A stretch of 64,000 nucleotides of DNA from assembly GCA_945860865.1 (NCBI GenBank), contig CAMARW010000001.1, forward strand, positions 710,294 through 774,293, written 5' to 3'. The notes beneath the pieces are model-generated. The model saw only the letters and a program-made list of their open reading frames with translations, did not search any database and was not told the origin of the DNA. This stretch comes from Chitinophaga pinensis. Lineage in GTDB: Bacteria > Bacteroidota > Bacteroidia > UKL13-3. Of this stretch, positions 28,912 through 35,899 are shown piece after piece; position 1 is the first letter of the stretch, and each line of letters starts with the position of its first letter. A program made the position numbers and the translations under genes.

Positions 28912-29510
28912 TGGGCACTCCTATAATTAATATTGTCATTATTGGTTCTGGAGCCCTAGGACGTGAGATGATTAGCCTAATTGATGATATCAATTCGGTT
29001 CAAATTCAGTTTCAAATTTTGGGCTTTTTGGATGATAATGGTCTTTTGAGTTCAAACATTAGAGGATATTTTGTCTTAGGAGGAAGCGATGAAATAGGCA
29101 ATCATGAAAATGCTCAATATGTCATTGCCATTGCAAATCCAGCTTTGAGAAAAAGCATGTTTGAAAAAGTTAAATTAAAAGGAAAGCAATTGCCAAATAT
29201 TATTCATCCTTCTTCTAAAATTGACAAGCATGCGGCCATAAAATGGGATCAAATTGAAGGAAATATTTTGGCAGCGAATACATTTCTAAGTTGTGATGTT
29301 CACCTTGGTAATAATAATTTTTTAAATGTAGGATTAATATTATCACATGACACTATTATTGGAAATCACAATGCTATTATGCAAGGCTGCATATTAAATG
29401 GATTGATTGAAGTGAAGGATGAATGTTGGATTTGGCCAGGAATTAAAATCAATGGAAGAGTTAGCCTTAATAAAACCCAAGTTAAATTGGATATAGAGAA
29501 TTATATTTAG
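28911..29510 (+). CDS. NeuD/PglD-like sugar O/N-acetyltransferase
   Basis: A 199-residue acetyltransferase with an N-terminal Rossmann-like sugar-nucleotide domain (IVIIGSGALGREMISLI, about residues 8-24; YVIAIANPALR, about 70-80) and a left-handed beta-helix of hexapeptide repeats (about 105-190). LILSHDTIIGNHNAIMQG supplies the catalytic His. The last coil is irregular and the C-terminus is slightly shorter than the ~210 residues usual for the family. It probably acetylates an amino sugar in the pathway. It overlaps carB by 1 bp and ends 1 bp before manC. Confidence 0.8.
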   Translation: MGTPIINIVIIGSGALGREMISLIDDINSVQIQFQILGFLDDNGLLSSNIRGYFVLGGSDEIGNHENAQYVIAIANPALRKSMFEKVKLKGKQLPNIIHPSSKIDKHAAIKWDQIEGNILAANTFLSCDVHLGNNNFLNVGLILSHDTIIGNHNAIMQGCILNGLIEVKDECWIWPGIKINGRVSLNKTQVKLDIENYI

Positions 29511-29511
29511 A

Positions 29512-30585
29512 ATGAAGAATACATACGTTTTACTTATGGCAGGTGGCCTAGGAAGCAGGTTTTGGCCGAAAAGCAGAGAGGACTTACCTAAACAGTTTAT
29601 TGATATTTTAGGTACAGGAGAATCCTTACTTCAACAAACAGCAAAAAGGTTTGATGGAATTTGCTTGAAGGAAAATATGTTTGTGCTAACTAATGAAAAA
29701 TATTTGAATTTGGTTCAAGCCCAATTGCCTGAGATACCCCAAGAAAACTTGTTACTTGAGCCATCTCGCAACAATACTGCACCTTGCATAGCTTATGCAT
29801 GCTACAAAATATTTTCAATAAATCCTGAAGCCAATATTGTGGTTTCTCCATCCGATCAATTGATATTAAAGGAAGGGGAATTTAAAACAAAAATTAATTT
29901 GGCAGTTTCATTTGCTGCAAATAATAATGCTTTAATAACTTTAGGTATTACTCCTACAAGACCAGATACTGGGTATGGATATATACAATATGATTTGACA
30001 ACAAGTGATATCTGTAAAGTAAATCAGTTTTTAGAAAAGCCAGCATTTGAAAAAGCTCAGTTGTATTTAAGCTCAGGCGAATATCTTTGGAACGCAGGTA
30101 TTTTCATTTGGAATGTTAAATCCATATTAAAATCACTTGAAAACTTGGCGCCAGAAGTTGCTATTATTTTTAAGCAAGGTTTGCCTATATATGGCACCGA
30201 GAATGAGGCAGATTTTATAAAGGAGCACTATCCAAAAAGCCCGAATATTTCAATTGATTATGCCATTATGGAGAAGGCAAGCAATGTTTATACAATTCCA
30301 GCCTCGATTGGTTGGTCTGACCTAGGTACTTGGGCCTCTTTATTTGAAGTCATGCCAAAAGATGAACAATCAAATGCAACAAATTGTGATTCAACTATAT
30401 TATTGGATACTCAAAATAGTATGGTTCATTTGCCAAAAGGTAAAGTTGCCTTAATAAAAGGGTTAAGCGATTATATTGTAGTAGATGATGGCAAAGTTTT
30501 AATGATTGTGCCAAAATCGGATGAGCAAAGTATAAAACAATGGAGTAAACAAATAAGTGATAATTTTGGAAAGGAGTATTGTTAA
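29512..30585 (+). CDS. manC: Mannose-1-phosphate guanylyltransferase
   Basis: Makes GDP-mannose from mannose-1-phosphate and GTP. The short form (357 residues) has only the nucleotidyltransferase domain. The signature MAGGLGSRFWPKSR (about residues 9-22) is followed by PKQF, the pyrophosphorylase consensus. VVSPSDQ (about 110-116), FLEKP (about 179-183) and GIFIWN (about 200-205) are also typical. The phosphomannose isomerase half of the two-domain ManC type is not fused but appears to lie in the next gene as a separate cupin. With gmd and fcl it supplies GDP-fucose. Confidence 0.93.
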   Translation: MKNTYVLLMAGGLGSRFWPKSREDLPKQFIDILGTGESLLQQTAKRFDGICLKENMFVLTNEKYLNLVQAQLPEIPQENLLLEPSRNNTAPCIAYACYKIFSINPEANIVVSPSDQLILKEGEFKTKINLAVSFAANNNALITLGITPTRPDTGYGYIQYDLTTSDICKVNQFLEKPAFEKAQLYLSSGEYLWNAGIFIWNVKSILKSLENLAPEVAIIFKQGLPIYGTENEADFIKEHYPKSPNISIDYAIMEKASNVYTIPASIGWSDLGTWASLFEVMPKDEQSNATNCDSTILLDTQNSMVHLPKGKVALIKGLSDYIVVDDGKVLMIVPKSDEQSIKQWSKQISDNFGKEYC

Positions 30586-30586
30586 A

Positions 30587-31075
30587 ATGATTGAAAATGT
30601 TTTTTTAGAAATGGAGCAATTATTGGAGGCTCACCAGTTAAAAATAGAATCAAGTGATCTGCAAAGACCTTGGGGTGGTTTTTATGTAATTGATGAAACT
30701 TTAGCTCAGAAATTTTCTGATGTATTTTTAAATAGTTTGGATGTTTCAACGCTTAAAATATCTGGTAAATTAAGTCCGAAGCTATTGTTGGTTAAGCCTA
30801 ATACACGCCTTTCATGGCAATACCACCATAGAAGGGCAGAAATTTGGCAAGTAATAAAAGGTTCGGCTGGAGTTGTAAGAAGTGAGACTGATATTGAAGG
30901 TGAGTTAATTATATTGAGTGTAAATGACCAAATCACATTAAAACAGGGAGAAAGGCATAGATTAATTGGATTGAGTGGTTGGGCTGTTATAGCTGAAATT
31001 TGGCAACATACTGATTTAAATAACCCAAGCAATGAGGATGATATTGTAAGAGTTCAAGATGATTTTGGGAGGTAA
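30587..31075 (+). CDS. Cupin protein, mannose-6-phosphate isomerase type II-like
   Basis: A 162-residue single-domain cupin. WQYHHRRAEIWQVIKGSAGVV (about residues 74-94) is the first cupin motif with the metal-binding His residues and Glu, and LKQGERHRLIGLSG (about 119-132) is the second, with its His. LQRPWGGFYVID near residue 22 is the RPWG signature seen in the isomerase half of ManC. I place the start at ATG 30587, just after manC; an in-frame ATG at 30557 would overlap manC by 29 bp. It probably interconverts fructose-6-phosphate and mannose-6-phosphate. Confidence 0.8.
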   Translation: MIENVFLEMEQLLEAHQLKIESSDLQRPWGGFYVIDETLAQKFSDVFLNSLDVSTLKISGKLSPKLLLVKPNTRLSWQYHHRRAEIWQVIKGSAGVVRSETDIEGELIILSVNDQITLKQGERHRLIGLSGWAVIAEIWQHTDLNNPSNEDDIVRVQDDFGR

Positions 31076-31114
31076 AAGTTTCTTTTCAATCCCAAAAGAA
31101 ATAACTTATAAGTG

Positions 31115-31198
31115 TATAGGCTTTTTTAGGTTCCGTAAAAATTAGAACCAGCTAAAATTTTTTATCAACTTTATAACTCAAAAATACTAAAGCCTATA
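31115..31198. repeat. 10-bp inverted repeat flanking a 64-bp spacer
   Basis: TATAGGCTTT at 31115-31124 is perfectly complementary to AAAGCCTATA at 31189-31198. The pair lies in the gap between the cupin and exosortase genes. It could form a long-loop hairpin or be a remnant of a small insertion; no coding sequence lies inside. Confidence 0.5.
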
Positions 31199-31212
31199 TT
31201 TTCTAAAAATTA

Positions 31213-31776
31213 ATGAAGTTTATTAGTTTTATTATGATTCAAAACAGGTTGGTAGTTTTCTTGTTTTGTTATTTTTTATTTTATGGTCCCTTTTTTATTT
31301 TACTGGGCCTTTCATTGCCTGGTGGGCTATTGCAAATAGATTTGCCGATTTCTTATCTATTACCTTTCGATTTATTAAGAAATAGTTATCAAACAATTAT
31401 AAACGTTTTTTTTAAGCTATTAATGGTTCCAAGTCACAGTTATGGAAACTATGTTTTTGTAATGGGAAGGAAAGTTTTTTCTATAAATAATAGTTGTCTT
31501 GGCTTAAATTATTTTTCTTTGATAGCAGCATTTTCTATCGTTTTTTTTAAGAATTGGTCGATATTACAAATTATAGGTTACCAACTGGTTATATTTGGTT
31601 TTAATTTAATTAGGTTCTTAATTCTAATTGAACTTCAGCTTAATAATTTGGCAATTAAATTAATTGATCATCATTATATTTTTGATGCATTTATTCTTGT
31701 AGGATTTTTTATCCTAGTTAGATTTCATTTTTTGAAAAATGATCTGAGACCTATTATAAAATCTGAAACGGTTTAA
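31213..31776 (+). CDS. Exosortase/archaeosortase family protein
   Basis: A 187-residue multi-pass membrane cysteine transpeptidase. The three expected active-site residues are visible: Cys in NSCLGLNYFS (about residue 96), Arg in FNLIRFLILIE (about 136) and His in DHHYIFDAF (about 156). About six hydrophobic segments surround them. Exosortases cut and attach sorted proteins bearing a C-terminal tripartite signal and are often encoded in polysaccharide loci, as here. No matching sorting-signal protein is seen nearby. A second exosortase of the XrtF type lies at 52238-52729. Confidence 0.8.
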   Translation: MKFISFIMIQNRLVVFLFCYFLFYGPFFILLGLSLPGGLLQIDLPISYLLPFDLLRNSYQTIINVFFKLLMVPSHSYGNYVFVMGRKVFSINNSCLGLNYFSLIAAFSIVFFKNWSILQIIGYQLVIFGFNLIRFLILIELQLNNLAIKLIDHHYIFDAFILVGFFILVRFHFLKNDLRPIIKSETV

Positions 31777-31890
31777 TTGCAATACATAGCAATTAATGGT
31801 GCTACTTTAAACGTTATAGACAACGAACAAGCAGATTATATCGGCGTTAAGGTTGAAGGACCATTTAAAGCTGAGATGTACAGATACTAA
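31777..31890 (+). pseudogene. 3' remnant of an adenosylhomocysteinase gene
   Basis: Directly after the exosortase stop and in the same frame, about 37 codons end in [21 protein letters not shown] and a TAA at 31888-31890. This matches the very conserved C-terminus of S-adenosylhomocysteine hydrolase (xxQAxYIGV...GPFKxxxYRY). No upstream part of that gene is present, so this is a displaced tail, not a functional gene. Confidence 0.75.
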
Positions 31891-31936
31891 ATTTTTATAA
31901 ATGAGTCTCTAGGTTGTGAGGCCTTAAGATTTAATT

Positions 31937-31968
31937 AAAACCTCAAAGCATATTTGCTTTGGGGTTTT
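31937..31968 (+). terminator. Rho-independent terminator
   Basis: A 14-bp stem with one G-T wobble (AAAACCTCAAAGCA with TGCTTTGGGGTTTT) and a 4-base loop, followed by ATTGTTTTTG. It closes the polysaccharide operon after the exosortase and the adenosylhomocysteinase remnant. Confidence 0.8.
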
Positions 31969-32058
31969 ATTGTTTTTGGGCCTATTAAAAAATCCTCCTC
32001 CCAAATCTTCGCTCCTCAGCGAGCTCCGCGAGAAATGGTAGCTGCCCATCCAAGAAAA

Positions 32059-32090
32059 TTCATACTTCATAGTTCATACTTCATACTTTT
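32059..32090 (+). repeat. Tandem TTCATAC-type heptamers before wlbA
   Basis: Four near-identical 7-mers (TTCATAC or TTCATAG) run just upstream of the wlbA start at 32115. They share the 7-bp period of the many repeats further downstream. No inverted arm is seen. Confidence 0.75.
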
Positions 32091-32114
32091 TTCTAAATTT
32101 GACCTGTAAACAAA

Positions 32115-33299
32115 ATGACCAAACTAAAATTTACAGTAATAGGCCACGGCCATATAGGGAAAAGGCATGCGGGGATTATTGCAGGCTTACCGGATAGTGA
32201 GTTGGATATAGTTGGAGTGAATAGTGAAGAATTAAGAATTAAGAGTGATTTGTTAGGTAAGAGTGAAGAATTAAGAATGAAGAGTGATTTATTAGTGAAT
32301 AGTGAAGAGGTAAGAATGAAAAGTGAGGAATTACATGCAGATTCAAAGCTCTTAACTCTTAACTCTTCACTCTTAATTCTTAATTCTAAACTCTTACCTC
32401 TTAACTCAATCGCTGCTATCTGCACCCCAAACAACCTTCACTGCACACAAGCCATAGAATGGATGCAAAAAGGTTGTGATGTGATCATAGAAAAGCCAAT
32501 GGGGTTAAATGCTGCGGAGTGCAGGGAGGTGATTGAGGTGGCAAAGAAACTGGATAGAAAAGTGTTTTGTGTGATGCAAAATCGCTTTTCGCCACCGAGT
32601 AAATGGTTGAAGGAATTGCTTGGTTCAGGCCGATTGGGGAAGATATATAGTGTGCAGGTAAATTGCTTGTGGAATAGAAATAAAGCCTATTACGAGCAGA
32701 GTACTTGGAAGGGGAAATTGGCGCAAGATGGCGGCACTTTGTTTACGCAGTTTAGCCATTTTGTAGATACCTTATTCTGGTTGTTTGGCGATATAGAACC
32801 GGTAAGTGCGCAGTTTTTTAATCATAATCATCCGTATATTGAGTTTGAGGATAGTGGAGTTGTTAATGCAAGAGGTATGAATTATGAGTTAGGAGGTATG
32901 AGTGACGAAAAAGTAAAAACTCATAACTCATACCTCATACCTCATCACTCTTTCCCCATCCAAATAAACTACAGTACTTCAGCCTATGGCCAGAATTTGG
33001 AAAGTAGTATTACTATTTTAGCAGAAAATGGAACTGTTAAAGTGGGTGGGCAATACATGGATAAGGTGTTGGCTTGTGAGGTGAAGGATTACGAGATGCC
33101 GGAATTGGAAGCTATTCAGCCGCCGAATGATTACGGCCATTACAAAGGCAGCGCGAGTAACCATGCTTATGTTTACCAGAATGTTATTGATGTATTGGCT
33201 GGGAAAGCAGATATTGCGTGCACCGCGGAGGAGGGTTTGAAAGTGGTTGAGTTTATTGAGAAAGTTTATAAATTTAGAGGTATGAGTTATGAGTTATGA
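32115..33299 (+). CDS. wlbA: UDP-N-acetyl-2-amino-2-deoxyglucuronate 3-dehydrogenase-like oxidoreductase with repeat insertions
   Basis: Gfo/Idh/MocA-family NAD-dependent dehydrogenase, WlbA/WbpB-like. It oxidises C3 of a UDP-acetamido uronic acid ahead of transamination. Signatures are KFTVIGHGHIGKRHAGII (NAD motif, about residues 5-22), IAAICTPN, VIIEKPMGLN (the EKP loop) and FSHFVDTLFWLFGD. Two stretches, about residues 35-98 and 253-279, are translated from heptamer palindromes. They interrupt the NAD domain after IVGV and the C-terminal domain before FPIQINYS, yet keep the frame. The last six residues and the stop also come from a third palindrome. Without the insertions the length would be the usual ~310. 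Whether the protein is active is uncertain. Confidence 0.85.
   Translation: MTKLKFTVIGHGHIGKRHAGIIAGLPDSELDIVGVNSEELRIKSDLLGKSEELRMKSDLLVNSEEVRMKSEELHADSKLLTLNSSLLILNSKLLPLNSIAAICTPNNLHCTQAIEWMQKGCDVIIEKPMGLNAAECREVIEVAKKLDRKVFCVMQNRFSPPSKWLKELLGSGRLGKIYSVQVNCLWNRNKAYYEQSTWKGKLAQDGGTLFTQFSHFVDTLFWLFGDIEPVSAQFFNHNHPYIEFEDSGVVNARGMNYELGGMSDEKVKTHNSYLIPHHSFPIQINYSTSAYGQNLESSITILAENGTVKVGGQYMDKVLACEVKDYEMPELEAIQPPNDYGHYKGSASNHAYVYQNVIDVLAGKADIACTAEEGLKVVEFIEKVYKFRGMSYEL
32218..32407. repeat. Heptamer palindrome inserted in frame in wlbA (first)
   Basis: About 190 bp of degenerate 7-bp units. The left half is built of GAAGAAT/TAAGAAT/TAAGAGT-like units, the right half of their complement (CTCTTAA, TTAATTC). 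It encodes a Ser/Leu/Glu-rich stretch with NSEEL and LNSSLL repeats that no WlbA homologue should have. Confidence 0.85.
32872..32950. repeat. Heptamer palindrome inserted in frame in wlbA (second)
   Basis: The left arm, with GGTATGAATTATGAG and GGAGGTATGAGTG, faces a right arm of ACTCATAACTCATACCTC around a short loop of about 15 bases. It is very similar to the element at 35370-35449 in wlbC. Confidence 0.87.
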
Positions 33300-33348
33300 G
33301 TGAGGGCAATAAAACTCATAACTCATAACTCATAACTCATACCTCACT
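33278..33348. repeat. Heptamer palindrome providing the 3' end and stop codon of wlbA
   Basis: The left arm GGTATGAGTTATGAGTTATGAG contains the wlbA stop codon (TGA at 33297-33299). The right arm is CTCATAACTCATAACTCATAACTCATACCTC. The loop is about 14 bases. It could double as the transcriptional hairpin between wlbA and wlbB. Confidence 0.87.
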
Positions 33349-33360
33349 AAAAAATAAGCA

Positions 33361-33936
33361 ATGAAAGAATATTACACACACGAAACAGCAATCATAGATG
33401 ATGGTAGTACCATTGGAAAAGGCACTAAGATTTGGCATTTTACTCATATTATGCCGAACTGTGTTATTGGCGAAGATTGCAATATTGGTCAGAACGTGGT
33501 GGTTAGTCCAGATGTGGTATTGGGCCGGAATGTGAAGGTGCAGAATAATGTGAGCATTTACACCGGCGTAATATGTGAGGATGATGTTTTTTTAGGGCCG
33601 AGTATGGTTTTTACGAATGTGATAAACCCGAGGAGTGCGGTATCGAGAAAGGAAGAATATAAGCAGACTATGGTCCGCAAAGGCGCATCCATTGGCGCCA
33701 ATGCCACGATTGTTTGCGGCAATGAAATTGGGACATATGCTATGGTTGGCGCTGGGGCGGTAATTACTAAACCCGTTTTGCCTTATGCGCTGGTGGTAGG
33801 GAATCCAGCGAGGCAGATTGGTTGGGTAAGTGAGTTTGGGAATAGGTTGGAGTTTGATGAAGAGGGTTTAGCCATTTGCCGGGAATCTGGTGAGGAATAT
33901 GCGTTGAAGGATGGATTGGTTTTTAGGGTTGGGTGA
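33361..33936 (+). CDS. wlbB: UDP-2-acetamido-3-amino-2,3-dideoxyglucuronate N-acetyltransferase-like protein
   Basis: A 191-residue trimeric left-handed beta-helix acetyltransferase of the WlbB/WbpD type, acetylating the C3 amino group of the uronic acid sugar after aminotransferase action. It starts [24 protein letters not shown], as in the family, and hexapeptide repeats (I/V-G-x-x) run from residue 13 to about 150. [11 protein letters not shown] and FTNVINPRS (about 77-85) contain the conserved active-site region. It follows wlbA by 61 bp and is free of repeat insertions. Confidence 0.9.
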   Translation: MKEYYTHETAIIDDGSTIGKGTKIWHFTHIMPNCVIGEDCNIGQNVVVSPDVVLGRNVKVQNNVSIYTGVICEDDVFLGPSMVFTNVINPRSAVSRKEEYKQTMVRKGASIGANATIVCGNEIGTYAMVGAGAVITKPVLPYALVVGNPARQIGWVSEFGNRLEFDEEGLAICRESGEEYALKDGLVFRVG

Positions 33937-33961
33937 TTATCGTGTATGTTGGATTTATTTT

Positions 33962-33997
33962 AGTTATGAGGTATGAGTGATGAGGTATGAGTTTTAA
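33962..33997 (+). repeat. Left inverted arm of the heptamer element that carries the four-helix-bundle gene
   Basis: Units ATGAGGT, ATGAGTG, ATGAGGT and ATGAGTT run in this strand. Their complement forms the right arm at 34376-34413. The arms resemble those of the palindromes in wlbA and wlbC. Confidence 0.85.
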
Positions 33998-34005
33998 ATT
34001 TGAAA

Positions 34006-34377
34006 ATGATTACTTTTAACAATACCCCAAAACTACCCATAAAAGAAAGAAGTTTTAAGTTTGCAGTTGAGATTGTGAAATTTTGTATTTATCTTAAGGA
34101 AATTAGGCAATATGAATTATCCAATCAATTAATTAGATCTGGCACTAGTATTGGTGCAAACTTGCGAGAAGCTGTAAATGGGTACTCTAAAAAAGATTTC
34201 ATTTATAAAGTTAGCATTGCACAAAAGGAAGCAGATGAAACTATTTATTGGTTAGAAATTATAAATGAAATTATAGTTGATGATCCTATTCCTTCTCAAT
34301 TATTAAATGAATCGAGACAGCTATTAAAAATAATAAGAACTATTAGCATGAACGCTCAAAAACAACCTAATAATTAA
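34006..34377 (+). CDS. Four-helix-bundle protein (S23/IVS family)
   Basis: A protein of 123 residues of the four-helix-bundle family found in 23S rRNA intervening sequences and related to the Avd protein of diversity-generating retroelements. The signature is QLIRSGTSIGANLREA (about residues 41-56), followed by KKDFIYKVSIAQKEADETIYWL. I choose ATG 34006; TTG 34000 is also in frame. It interrupts the wlb genes between wlbB and wlbC and lies exactly between two inverted heptamer arms, as if it were the loop of a large palindrome. Its role there is unknown. Confidence 0.85.
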   Translation: MITFNNTPKLPIKERSFKFAVEIVKFCIYLKEIRQYELSNQLIRSGTSIGANLREAVNGYSKKDFIYKVSIAQKEADETIYWLEIINEIIVDDPIPSQLLNESRQLLKIIRTISMNAQKQPNN

Positions 34378-34413
34378 AAACTCATACCTCATAATTCATA
34401 ACTCATACCTCAT
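34376..34413 (+). repeat. Right inverted arm of the heptamer element that carries the four-helix-bundle gene
   Basis: AACTCATACCTCATAATTCATAACTCATACCTC-type units, the complement of the left arm at 33962-33997 with one extra heptamer. The arm abuts the wlbC start codon at 34412. Confidence 0.85.
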
Positions 34414-35695
34414 GAAAATACAAATGGTCGACCTCAGCGGTCAATACAATAAAATTAAGCCTGAAATTGATGCTGCTATTGCGGAGGTGATCAGTAGTGC
34501 CCAATTCATCAAAGGACCCCAAATTAAGCAATTTGAGGCGGCTTTAGCAAAGGAATTGGATGTTAAGCACGTAATTGCTTGCGCCAATGGAACGGATGCT
34601 TTGCAAGTTGCATTTATGGCCTTGGGCTTAAAACCTGGTGATGAAGTGATATTGCCTGTTTTTACCTATGTAGCCACGGCAGAGGTAATTGCATTATTGG
34701 GTTTGGTGCCGGTAATGGTTGATGTGGATGCAGATACATTTTGCATAGATGTAAATTTGATTGAGTCAAAAATCACAAGCAAAACAAAGGCAATAGTTCC
34801 TGTTCATTTATTTGGGCAATGTGCCAATATGGATGAGGTAATGCGAATAGCAAAGAAGCACAACTTATTTGTAATTGAAGATACTGCGCAGGCAATAGGA
34901 GCGCGTTGGACTAGTAATTATGAATTATTAATTATGAATGATGAATTAAAAGACATTCATAATTCTGAATTAAAGGAAATTCATAATTCATCATTCATAA
35001 CTCATAATTTTTCTGCTGGTGCTATCGGACATATTGGAACAACCTCATTCTTCCCTAGCAAGAACCTAGGCTGCTATGGTGATGGAGGTGCGATGATGAC
35101 CAATGATGATGAATTGGCAAAGAAGATTAGGATGATTTGTAATCATGGTCAGAGTGTGCAATATGTGCACGATGTGATAGGAGTTAATAGCAGATTGGAT
35201 TCCATACAGGCGGCGGTATTGAATGCAAAGTTACCACACCTAAGAGAATATGAAGCCGCACGAAACCAGGCAGCGGCGTGGTATGATGAGTTATTGGGCA
35301 ATCATCCGAATATTGTTATTCCAAAAAGAAATCCGAAATCTACACATGTGTTTCATCAGTATACAATTAGAGTTATGAGGTATGAGTTAGGAGGTATGAG
35401 TGAAGAAAATATAAAAACTCATAACTCATACCTCTTACCTCTTAACTCAAAAAGAGATGCGGTAAGAAAATTACTCTCGGAGCAGGGAATACCAACAATG
35501 GTATACTATCCAATTGAGCTCCACAAACAAAAAGCATTCGAAAAATACTGGGATGGAGCAGAAAGATTTCCAGTATCAGAGGAATTGGTTCAAACTGTAT
35601 TATCATTGCCCATGCATACGGAGATGACGAGGGAGATGGTGGAATATGTTTGTAAGGCGGTTGTAGAGTCCATAGATCATAGATTTGATGGGTAA
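34412..35695 (+). CDS. wlbC: DegT/DnrJ/EryC1 aminotransferase with repeat insertions (WlbC/WbpE-like)
   Basis: PLP-dependent sugar aminotransferase that would aminate C3 of the keto sugar made by WlbA. It begins IQMVDLSGQYNKIKPEID. CANGTDALQVAFMALGLKPGDEVI lies near residue 52 and VIEDTAQAIGA near 155. The PLP lysine is Lys217 in FFPSKNLGCYGDGGA. Two in-frame palindromes encode about residues 168-199 and 319-346, just before and well after the PLP lysine; without them the protein would be about 365 residues, the normal size. The C-terminal region after the second insertion (KRDAV...SLPMHTEM) is the part found again three times downstream. Confidence 0.88.
   Translation: MKIQMVDLSGQYNKIKPEIDAAIAEVISSAQFIKGPQIKQFEAALAKELDVKHVIACANGTDALQVAFMALGLKPGDEVILPVFTYVATAEVIALLGLVPVMVDVDADTFCIDVNLIESKITSKTKAIVPVHLFGQCANMDEVMRIAKKHNLFVIEDTAQAIGARWTSNYELLIMNDELKDIHNSELKEIHNSSFITHNFSAGAIGHIGTTSFFPSKNLGCYGDGGAMMTNDDELAKKIRMICNHGQSVQYVHDVIGVNSRLDSIQAAVLNAKLPHLREYEAARNQAAAWYDELLGNHPNIVIPKRNPKSTHVFHQYTIRVMRYELGGMSEENIKTHNSYLLPLNSKRDAVRKLLSEQGIPTMVYYPIELHKQKAFEKYWDGAERFPVSEELVQTVLSLPMHTEMTREMVEYVCKAVVESIDHRFDG
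34916..35009. repeat. Heptamer palindrome inserted in frame in wlbC (first)
   Basis: AATTATGAATTATTAATTATG-type units are followed by their complement (CATAATTCATCATTCATAACTCATAATT), with a middle of GAATTAAAAGACATTCATAATTC-like sequence. It encodes an Asn/Glu/His-rich stretch with HNSELKEIHNSS. Confidence 0.82.
35370..35449. repeat. Heptamer palindrome inserted in frame in wlbC (second)
   Basis: The left arm GTTATGAGGTATGAG plus GGAGGTATGAGTG, a loop GAAAATATAAA, then the right arm ACTCATAACTCATACCTC and TTACCTCTTAACTC. The translation (YELGGMSEENIKTHNSYL) closely matches that of the second wlbA element (YELGGMSDEKVKTHNSYL), so both are copies of one family. Confidence 0.87.
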
Positions 35696-35709
35696 GTAGA
35701 TTTAGAAAC

Positions 35710-35728
35710 GACCTAAAGGCGCTAGGTC
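35710..35728 (+). terminator. Small hairpin after wlbC
   Basis: GACCTA and TAGGTC form a 6-bp stem with a 7-base loop just after the wlbC stop. There is no clear U-run, so termination here is uncertain. Confidence 0.35.
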
Positions 35729-35746
35729 ACTATTTAATATATGCTT

Positions 35747-35891
35747 TTTACTGCTGTATATTATTTAAATATATGTTTTACTAATTAAATAGTAAATTTA
35801 CTGCAATCTCTCGAAAATATCCAATTTAATATTAATTTTACCTAAGTGTTGTAATATTTTATTACATTTACCGCACAAATAGCTAATTTAC
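35747..35891 (+). promoter_or_regulatory. Six TTTAC motifs phased at multiples of 10 bp upstream of the Fic gene
   Basis: TTTAC starts at 35747, 35777, 35797, 35837, 35867 and 35887, so the intervals are 30, 20, 40, 30 and 20 bp. The last overlaps the ribosome-binding region of the Fic gene (ATG 35900). Such phasing would place the motifs on one face of the DNA helix. A damaged copy of the array (four motifs) is at 42036-42129. Confidence 0.65.
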
Positions 35892-35899
35892 CTCAACTT

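Noticed and set aside
32093-32434. Minus-strand open frame rich in NSSL repeats
   Set aside because: It is the antisense reading of the wlbA palindrome; period-7 DNA keeps several frames open by itself.
34006-34377. Diversity-generating retroelement
   Set aside because: The four-helix-bundle protein is Avd-like, but no reverse transcriptase, template repeat or variable repeat is visible in the window.
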